Assembly (NCBI GenBank): GCA_009746045.1
Contig: RPFO01000366.1
Coordinates: 572,625 to 636,624, forward strand
DNA length: 64,000 nucleotides
Origin: Mesostigma viride
Taxonomy: Eukaryota > Streptophyta > Mesostigmatophyceae > Mesostigmatales > Mesostigmataceae
Direction: 5' to 3'
The position numbers were made by a program, and so were the translations under genes. Numbering within the stretch: position 1 is the first letter of the stretch; the number at the start of each line of letters is the position of its first letter. A model generated the notes under the pieces. The model did no database searches. It was not told the origin of the DNA and worked only from the letters and a program-made list of their open reading frames with translations. Shown here piece after piece: positions 58,150 through 64,000 of this stretch.

Positions 58150-58301
58150 GAGCAACACCACACACACGTCACAGAAAATCCCAGCCCCCTAGACGCACCT
58201 GGCTTGTAGAGGGATGAGCAGTCCACGCGCGCCCTCCTGTCTGCACAGGGAAGGACACGCGGGGCGGAAAAAAAAGCAAAGAGTGTATAGTATAAGTTGA
58301 A

Positions 58302-58646
58302 ATGAACGGCCTCCTGGTGCAAGACTCCATGACAGCATTCTCGGCCATTTTTTCCCAACTTATCCCCTTCGTGCTTCTGGAAGACTACCCCATCGAGCCG
58401 GCGCTATTCAAGGCGGTCATCGTCTTTTCGTGCGCGTACAAAGCCGTACCGAAAATCGACGTGTCCATATTGATCACAGGGGTCTACTTCCTTATCCAGG
58501 CCCTGCTGCCGGACATAAAGAAGAAGGCCGAGTCATCCGCCGCCAATCAGAGCGCTTCCCAGGGCGCGTCCAACACTCAGTCCGGCGGCGGACAAAACGG
58601 ACAGAATGGCAACGTTCGACGACTTGCCACTAGATCTTTTAGGTAA
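58302..58646 (+). CDS. membrane protein
   Basis: 114 aa; TATAGTATAAG ends about 8 bases before the ATG. Hydrophobic segments at 14-30 (FSAIFSQLIPFVLLEDY), 36-48 and 55-70 (SILITGVYFLIQALLP), then a Ser/Gln/Asn-rich tail. Overlaps the F-box gene start by 41 bases. Likely virion membrane component. Confidence 0.55.
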   Translation: MNGLLVQDSMTAFSAIFSQLIPFVLLEDYPIEPALFKAVIVFSCAYKAVPKIDVSILITGVYFLIQALLPDIKKKAESSAANQSASQGASNTQSGGGQNGQNGNVRRLATRSFR

Positions 58647-59547
58647 AATCATGGAGGACCTCCCTGCCCGCGACGCCATCAGCCTGCGGGCGGTGTCCAC
58701 AACGGCAAACGAGGCCTTCAAGAGCGAGTTCCCCTTCCTGCGTTTTTTGTTGCAGGCGATGGACGACCCGCGCCTCCACATCGCCCAAGGGTCCCTCAAT
58801 TCGGGGGAGGCCTACACTGTCCGCCGGATGCTGATGGGGGCGCGCGACCTCCTGCACCGGCTGCGTAAGGAGGACAGCAGCTTGTATGCGGCCCCGTACG
58901 CGGGGGCGCTGGGGTGCGACCTGGACCTTTTTTTCCGCGTGCTCAATCACCTGTTCCCGCACGTGCGCGGGGCGGGCACGACGACGCACGTGACGGTCGG
59001 CCTGAGCCAGGTGTTCTCTCTCCCATCGAGCATGGCGGTCTGCCAGCACCGCTCCAGCGCCAGCCAGGGGGGGGAGGAGGGCCTCCGCGACGTGAGGTCG
59101 ATGCTGATGAGTGGCGAGCTGGTGAGGAATGACATCGACCCGAACTCGCAGCACAGGAAGTACGGCTACATGCACGTGGACATCCCTTGCGGAGACCTCA
59201 CGCCGATCACTTTCTTCGTGGACAGCGAGCAACGTATGTGGGCCCAAAAACACAGCCTGTGGTGGATGGCGCCTCGCCTGACGGACACGTTCGCGATGGT
59301 GGACGCGGATGGACAGGTGTACACGATGGCGACATGGACGCGCGAACTGGACCGCGAGCTGGGCTATTTCCACAGGAAGCCCGCGGAGTGCATCTCCCGG
59401 TGGTCGCGCTGGGGCACGTGCGTGTTCTGCCGCCGAGCCCTGAAGATGATATACCACCTAGAGGCCGGGTTCGGGCCGGGGTGCGGGAAGAGGTACCACC
59501 TGAAGAAGGAGCGAGAGCCCGCAAAGCTCACCGAAGTAGATTTGTGA
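58606..59547 (+). CDS. F-box protein
   Basis: 313 aa, intact. FDDLPLDLLGKIMEDLPARD followed by LRAVSTTANEAF is a typical F-box (residues 4-45), which binds Skp1 in SCF ubiquitin ligases. The remaining 260 residues have no ankyrin repeats; the C-terminus has CVFCRRALKMIYH and GPGCGKRYH, a possible zinc site that could be the substrate-binding part. Expected to redirect host ubiquitination. Confidence 0.75.
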   Translation: MATFDDLPLDLLGKIMEDLPARDAISLRAVSTTANEAFKSEFPFLRFLLQAMDDPRLHIAQGSLNSGEAYTVRRMLMGARDLLHRLRKEDSSLYAAPYAGALGCDLDLFFRVLNHLFPHVRGAGTTTHVTVGLSQVFSLPSSMAVCQHRSSASQGGEEGLRDVRSMLMSGELVRNDIDPNSQHRKYGYMHVDIPCGDLTPITFFVDSEQRMWAQKHSLWWMAPRLTDTFAMVDADGQVYTMATWTRELDRELGYFHRKPAECISRWSRWGTCVFCRRALKMIYHLEAGFGPGCGKRYHLKKEREPAKLTEVDL

Positions 59548-59755
59548 CGGGCGTGTGGATGCCTAGGAGCAGGTGGAGCAGCTCCCCTGTCCCCACCAAG
59601 GCCGCGAACGTGACCGCCGCGTCTCGGACGACGAACATGCCGGCGGTCCTGCGGCGACTAATGAGCAGGGCTGCGGCGAGGGTGGCTACCCAGTCGAACA
59701 CGGCCGTGCCAAGGATCTTCGGGGCCCGCAGCGTTTGCAGAAACGAGCCGCTCAT
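59528..59755 (-). CDS. small membrane protein
   Basis: 75 aa from the ATG at 59755. Hydrophobic segments KILGTAVFDWVATLAAALLI and VTFAALVGTGELLHLLLG. It overlaps the end of the F-box gene by 20 bases. Role unknown. Confidence 0.45.
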   Translation of the reverse strand: MSGSFLQTLRAPKILGTAVFDWVATLAAALLISRRRTAGMFVVRDAAVTFAALVGTGELLHLLLGIHTPVTNLLR

Positions 59756-59816
59756 ACTACGCTTATCTCGCCCACAAAAAATTGTCCGGTGATGACAACT
59801 ACGAGAAGAGGAAGAA

Positions 59817-60428
59817 ATGTACGAGTTCATGAAGACGGGCCTCCTGTGGGACGGCGACATGGCCTCCTCCTCCATCACCTCTCAACAGAAGGACGTGGTG
59901 ATGGCCATCATTTGCAACATATTGAAGCACACCTGCGAGCGCGCGGACGCGTTTCTCCGCCACAACCCCGAGTTCGCCAACCCGCGATTGGACATCTGCG
60001 CCCTGCTCCATCGCGCCCTCCTGGCGGAGTCCATGACGCACATGGACAGGCCCGGGCTCGAAGAGGAGGTGCGGGACGTGACGGCCGTCATACGGGGAGA
60101 GGCAAGGGGCGTGAAGAGGGCGCGGGAGGAGGAGGAGGAGGAGGAGGAGGAGGAGGAGGACGAGGAGGAGGAGGAGGAGGAGGAGGAGGAGGACGAGGAG
60201 GAGGAGGAGGAGGACGAGGAGGCGTGGGATTTCGCGGAGATCGACACGGCCGACCCATCCTGTGCGTGCAACCAGTGCCGCCAGCTAAAAAGTGCATTGG
60301 GTGACTGGGAGGCGTGGGCCCCCGACGACCAGTTCTTGAGCGCGATCAAGGGTTGCATCACCAAGATCGGCGCCGTCGTGCTAAGGGACATGATGAGTGA
60401 GGAGGGTGATGTCCGAGATGCCGAATAA
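59817..60428 (+). CDS. helical protein with long Glu/Asp run
   Basis: 203 aa, intact. Helical N-terminus (KDVVMAIICNILKHTCERAD), a basic KRAREE transition, then an acidic run of more than 30 Glu/Asp residues from GAG repeats, and a short C-terminal domain with CACNQCRQLK. The acidic run is a mutable GAG tract. Possibly a histone- or DNA-mimic-type interaction; unproven. Confidence 0.55.
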   Translation: MYEFMKTGLLWDGDMASSSITSQQKDVVMAIICNILKHTCERADAFLRHNPEFANPRLDICALLHRALLAESMTHMDRPGLEEEVRDVTAVIRGEARGVKRAREEEEEEEEEEEDEEEEEEEEEEDEEEEEEDEEAWDFAEIDTADPSCACNQCRQLKSALGDWEAWAPDDQFLSAIKGCITKIGAVVLRDMMSEEGDVRDAE

Positions 60429-60461
60429 ACGTTTCATTTCATTTCCATGAACATTAAAAAA

Positions 60462-61226
60462 CTAAAGGCTTATGTAATCCTGCCCCATCTGGGACTGCAA
60501 AAACGGCGAGTTTTCCCCTCGACCCTCGCCAAAGTACCCCTCGCCAAAGAAGCGCGTGTGGTCTTGCTCGCAACTGCACTGGGGCGTGCCATAGCCCGGG
60601 TCCCACAGACTCCATTGAAGCAGGTTGTTCTCGTTGCATGTCCTCCACATCCCCAACTTGGTGCGCAAGTTGTTGATGAGCACCACACACGGGTACTGGC
60701 CGAAAGGGCACTCTTCCTCGTGCCGCTTGATGCCGGCCATGTCCGCCACGTGCTTGCAGCCGTCGCTCTCCAGGTAGTACTTGCATGGAAAGTGTCGGCA
60801 GGCGGATCTATGGGGGGCGATGTCCCTCCTGCGCAACAACTGCTGGCACCCAAAGCGCTGGTTGGGACACGCGACCTTCTTGTATCCGCAATCCTTTTCA
60901 TGGGACAACAGCACCATGCCCTTCGCTGTAAAGTCGCACCCGTCGTGGGGGCACCTCCTCGCAACCTCTGCGGTGATGCTGCCGACCCGGATGCAGGGGC
61001 GGAAGACGTAGCGATTCCACTGGCCCCTGCACACGATGCACCTCCCCAGCACCGCGGACGAGGGGCCGCCCCTGCTCCTCTGTTTGGCGATCAGCTGCTC
61101 CATGCACGGACGCCTGCAGACCATGGCCTCGCACTTGCCCTCCTGGACCCTCGTGCTGCACTCGATCACGACGGGGTCCATCAGCATGTTCAGGCATATC
61201 GCGCAGGAGAGGTCGTCCGCACTCAC
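60462..61226 (-). CDS. RING and TRAF-type zinc finger protein
   Basis: 254 aa, intact. CAICLNMLMDPVVIECS at the start opens a RING-like site with CRRPCMEQ and CIVCRG; then TRAF-type fingers with CPHDGCDF, HEKDCGYKKVACPNQRFGCQ, HRSACRHFPC and HEEECPFGQYPC. RING plus TRAF fingers is the layout of TRAF/SIAH-like E3 ligases found in protists and giant viruses. RING spacing is irregular, so ligase activity is likely but not sure. Confidence 0.75.
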   Translation of the reverse strand: MSADDLSCAICLNMLMDPVVIECSTRVQEGKCEAMVCRRPCMEQLIAKQRSRGGPSSAVLGRCIVCRGQWNRYVFRPCIRVGSITAEVARRCPHDGCDFTAKGMVLLSHEKDCGYKKVACPNQRFGCQQLLRRRDIAPHRSACRHFPCKYYLESDGCKHVADMAGIKRHEEECPFGQYPCVVLINNLRTKLGMWRTCNENNLLQWSLWDPGYGTPQCSCEQDHTRFFGEGYFGEGRGENSPFLQSQMGQDYISL

Positions 61227-61325
61227 GGCGATCTGGGCGGGGTGCTCGTCCCCGGACGCAGCGGATGGGGGGGATTCATATTTCGCGTCTGCACACGCGC
61301 GCCCGCCCGCCCCCGGCTTTTATGT

Positions 61326-61751
61326 TCACCCCTCATCGCTGCTGCCCGACGTGGCGGCCCCTCCTGGAGCCTCCTGCTTCTTGGTGACGCGCTTCAGCCT
61401 CCTGACCTCCACGACCTGGGTGTCGTTCAACGCGTCCAGGCACTGCTGGGCGCGCGCCTCGTCGCCGTCGAAGAAGGCCACGAGGCGTTCTAGATAGTCC
61501 CCCTTTTTGGATGCCGCCTTCTTCCTGTGCGTCCTCACCAGCAGCTTGTCGGAGGTGCCGGATATATTGCAAGCGTCCACGCCGGCGGAGACCATGCTCT
61601 CCAGGATGTCATTCTCCAGCGCGGTCTTTCTCTTCTTCAGCGGCTTGATGTCCACGGTCACCCTCTTCACGGCGTCGTCCAGCTCGATGTACTCGGTGGT
61701 CATGGTGCGCATCCTCTCTCGCCAGTCCGCCCCCGCTACTGCCGCCTCCAT
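61326..61751 (-). CDS. coiled-coil protein of NCLDV type
   Basis: 141 aa, intact. YIELDDAVKRVTVDIKPLKK followed by TALENDILESM and a helical second half resembles a small conserved coiled-coil protein of large DNA viruses. Basic C-terminal end. Starts 62 bases from the 3' end of the next gene on the same strand. Confidence 0.55.
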   Translation of the reverse strand: MEAAVAGADWRERMRTMTTEYIELDDAVKRVTVDIKPLKKRKTALENDILESMVSAGVDACNISGTSDKLLVRTHRKKAASKKGDYLERLVAFFDGDEARAQQCLDALNDTQVVEVRRLKRVTKKQEAPGGAATSGSSDEG

Positions 61752-61812
61752 TTACTTACAAAGGGACAAGAGCTTTTTCCACCCCCTGTAAACGCACCGC
61801 CGGACCCCGGCC

Positions 61813-62463
61813 TCATCCAAACATAGAGGAGGAGCCCGGGCCTCCCCACAGGTTGTTGCGCGGGGGCGCTCCTGATTCGCCCCACACACCGAGCGAGCTT
61901 GCGGCGGAGACCTCCGGGAACCCGTATATGCCGTTGGATTGCACGTCGATTCCCTGCATGGGCCACGTGAACCGCGGGTCCATGAGGAAGGTGTTGTCGG
62001 TGATCATCTGCCCGAACGCGCCCTTGGTCGCGACCCCGATGGACCCCCATCCGTCGACGGAAATGGGGGCCGGGATGTACGGCCGCAACGTCTGGATGTC
62101 CGTCACGGGGAAGTCCTTGGTGTTGGAGGTGATGAAGCCCACGCCCACCTTGTGGTCGTCGAGAGTGGCGCCCACGACGTCCTCGGGCTTCGGCAGCCGC
62201 TCGGTCCCGAAGCTCAATTGGTCTTCGAACGTGGAGCCGTAACTCAGCCCGGCCCCCCGCACACGCGTGTCCAGGTTGAACATCATGTCGTAGGACTCGG
62301 CGGGGACGATCATCGTCGCGGTGCCCGCGTCCGCAGCGAAGGAGGAGTTGAGGGCCTGGAACGCCTCGTCCCCGCAGATCGTGTCGAAGATTTCCGGACG
62401 CGAGGTGACGCCGACGTACTCCTCGCTCGTGTTCGCAACGGGGTTGCAGCGGGATCCCATCAT
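61813..62463 (-). CDS. hypothetical virion-like protein
   Basis: 216 aa from the ATG at 62463 (MMGSRCNPVANTSEEYVGV). No membrane helix; Gly/Ser/Pro-rich with short strands, ending GGPGSSSMFG. Such proteins are common among virion components. No family recognised. Confidence 0.5.
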   Translation of the reverse strand: MMGSRCNPVANTSEEYVGVTSRPEIFDTICGDEAFQALNSSFAADAGTATMIVPAESYDMMFNLDTRVRGAGLSYGSTFEDQLSFGTERLPKPEDVVGATLDDHKVGVGFITSNTKDFPVTDIQTLRPYIPAPISVDGWGSIGVATKGAFGQMITDNTFLMDPRFTWPMQGIDVQSNGIYGFPEVSAASSLGVWGESGAPPRNNLWGGPGSSSMFG

Positions 62464-62819
62464 GATCTCTTTCCAGAGGGCACACAAATTAAATTGAGAA
62501 ATGTTACTGCGCTACTTCCTTGTCGCCGTATTCCGGTCGCTTCTTCTTAGCGGTTGAGTTGGATTGCCTGCCGCCCTCTGGCGATTGCCACTTCCGCGGG
62601 GGCGGCCCCGAGTGCGGCGAGCGGGCGCCCCATCTGGCGCCGAGGCGGCAGCCGGGACCCTCCCCTGGCTCGCTCGACTAGACGTGCTGCTTCCCCGCCC
62701 GCGGCCGCGCCCGCGACCAGCAGACGGTTGCGCGCCCGCCGCCCCCCCGGTTGAGAGCTGCTGCCTCTCTTAAGGCCTCCTTGCAAGACGGAGGGCGGGC
62801 GCCCTCTCAAGTTTTGATC

Positions 62820-63840
62820 CCTCATTAGGCGCTCGCCGCCCACCCCCACAAGATTGTTGAGAGTCTCCGCGCTCCTCCGCTGCGGGTCCTGCTGGGAGCG
62901 CGTCTGGCCCGGCGGGACTGGGCCGGCGGCGGCGGCGGCGGCGGCGGCACGTCCGAATTCATGATCAAGGCCTCCCAATGATCACTTTTGTGGCGAATGT
63001 AAACGGGCGGGATGTTGTTTCTGCTCCCGGATCGTAGAGGGCATACCAAGACCAATCTCCAACAGTCGTTTTTTCTTGGTAAACGTAGATAGGCGTCCGA
63101 AAATGGCGCGATAAGATGGCAATCGCATCTGATTCCCCTTCGGAGCATTCAGTCGGCTTGAATATTTTTTTGAGTTGGTCTTCGATAGTTGTTCCGGGCG
63201 GGTCTGTGAGCAGATGCGAGGGGAATTTAGCTCGTATCTCTTTGACATATTTTTCAATCTGCGGACGCACTTCCTCTTTCAGCGCTAGCGTCCTCTGGAC
63301 CACCTGTTCGGACGTCACGGTCTCCCCTTTCCGGAACGCGTCCACAATCAAGAGGGCATTAAACATGCATTTGCCATCACCCTGCGTGATGCGCCTGAAC
63401 GCCGACTCATCACCATCGGGCGCCTTCACGACATAGTCCTTGTCGACGCCCGCATCCATGCGTGGGGGGTATCTGACAGACCGGTCATTAACCGAGAAAC
63501 CGAAGCTGTTGTTGTCTCCGGACCATGCAACGTTGTTCTCGCCTCCCGTAGGGTCAGGGTCTAGGGGTAAGGGGTTAGGATTAGACGGCGGTGTAGGATT
63601 GGACGACGGTGGTTGAGTAGGATTAGACGGCGGTTGAGAAGGATTGGACGACGGTGGTTGAGTAGGATTAGACGGCAGTGTAGGATTGGACGACGGTGGT
63701 TGAGTCGGTTGAGAAGGATTGGGCGGTGCTGGTCGAGACTGTGGGGTGTTGGATTGCTTGTTCTTGGCTCGAGAAGCCTTTAGGATGCCGTTGAGGACAG
63801 AGGCAAATTGGCCCGCTGGCTGGCTGGGGGGGGCTGGCTG
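62820..63840 (-). CDS. OTU-domain protein with Pro/Ser/Asn repeat N-terminus, frameshifted
   Basis: The OTU core has FRRITQGDGKCMFNALL (catalytic Asp and Cys, after the ATG at 63459), and HFRTPIYVYQEK. A break near 63040 is needed to reach PPVYIRHKSDHWEALI, which supplies the catalytic His, and a Pro-rich tail. The same frame is open upstream to about 63830: FASVLNGILKASRAKNKQSN, then (S)NPTQPPSS repeats, then NVAWSGDNNSFGFSVNDRSV. No ATG is seen upstream, so the start is 63459 or beyond a break. A deubiquitinase or ubiquitin-like protease is expected; it would oppose the F-box and RING proteins. Confidence 0.65.
63560..63725. repeat. tandem repeats coding Pro/Ser/Asn-rich linker
   Basis: Repeats of GGATTGGACGACGGTGGTTG and GGATTAGACGGCGGTTGAGA alternate with a period of 27 to 30 bases. 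On the minus strand they read (S)NPTQPPS in frame with the OTU domain. Confidence 0.75.
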
Positions 63841-64000
63841 GGGGGGGGCTGACTACCTGTGGGGGTGGGGGCTGGCGGGGGGTGGACAGACTTGGCTGCC
63901 GGGGGGGGCTGACGGGGGATGAGGCTTGGCCGCCACCCGGCGCAAACAGCCCGTAGTGGCGGAGTTGCCGCAACCTCTGACACTGCGCCCTAGACCCGTA
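63840..64000. other. C/G-rich end of window, no clear gene
   Basis: Homopolymer-rich sequence (C7-C9 runs on the minus strand) with frames rich in Pro. It may encode the far N-terminus of the OTU protein, but run-length errors make reading unsafe. The OTU gene is possibly truncated here. Confidence 0.4.

Noticed and set aside
60118-60225. minus-frame poly-Ser/poly-Pro proteins
   Set aside because: Complement of the GAG tract in the acidic protein; no independent support.
1-64000. tRNA or rRNA genes
   Set aside because: I saw no cloverleaf with TTCGANNC-type arms or conserved rRNA blocks by eye; tRNAscan-SE would be decisive.
1-64000. major capsid protein, B-family polymerase, packaging ATPase, RNA polymerase
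   Set aside because: Looked for their core motifs in all plausible frames and found none, so they are not in this window.

Overview
The window looks like a stretch of a large, GC-rich eukaryotic DNA virus (Nucleocytoviricota), either free or integrated in a protist or algal genome. Viral signatures between about 9 kb and 63.5 kb are: a D5-type superfamily 3 helicase (53065-55575), a separate archaeo-eukaryotic primase (44291-45759), a YqaJ-type exonuclease (47603-48424), a RuvC/poxvirus A22-type Holliday junction resolvase (48486-49088), a class II ribonucleotide reductase, KilA-N and MSV199-type DNA-binding proteins, F-box, RING/TRAF, OTU and SET-like proteins, many small membrane proteins and a cluster of repetitive fibre-like structural proteins. 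No capsid protein, DNA polymerase or RNA polymerase gene lies in the window, so the family cannot be fixed.

Layout. 1-4877 is a degenerate retroelement: a gag-like ORF, then a Gag/zinc-knuckle/integrase fusion with no visible protease or reverse transcriptase. About 4815-8955 is a 4.1 kb near-perfect palindrome centred between 6883 and 6884; each arm carries a copy of a zinc/HNH-like gene. 9.3-20.2 kb is accessory: hypothetical genes, a 10 x 50 bp minisatellite, and intact and broken KilA-N/MSV199 genes, two of which are fused to a PD-(D/E)XK-like nuclease module. 20.2-34.4 kb holds SUMO-interaction-motif proteins, two inverted paralogous fibre proteins, a duplicated SET-like protein and further virion-like proteins. 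34.4-38.7 kb is nrdJ on the minus strand. 38.9-53 kb carries small membrane proteins, primase, recombination genes and a Rieske oxygenase. 53-64 kb carries the helicase, a KilA-N gene interrupted by structured 41 bp repeats, and ubiquitin-pathway genes.

The most striking result is nrdJ. Four coding blocks, colinear with the class II reductase family, are separated by three GT...AG introns of 120, 1436 and 649 bp, and each junction restores frame and family sequence exactly. The two larger introns are almost filled by other genes: an MSV199-type gene and a zinc protein on the opposite strand in intron 2, and a cysteine-rich protein in intron 3. GTGCG-type 5' sites and CAG 3' sites resemble those of GC-rich protists such as green algae, which fits the chloroplast-type Rieske oxygenase. 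The host assignment is inference.

More than a dozen genes are interrupted by single-base frameshifts, nearly all at G or C runs. The two palindrome arms themselves differ by run length. Many apparent breaks may therefore be base-calling errors rather than decay, and I treat such genes as single genes with the break marked.
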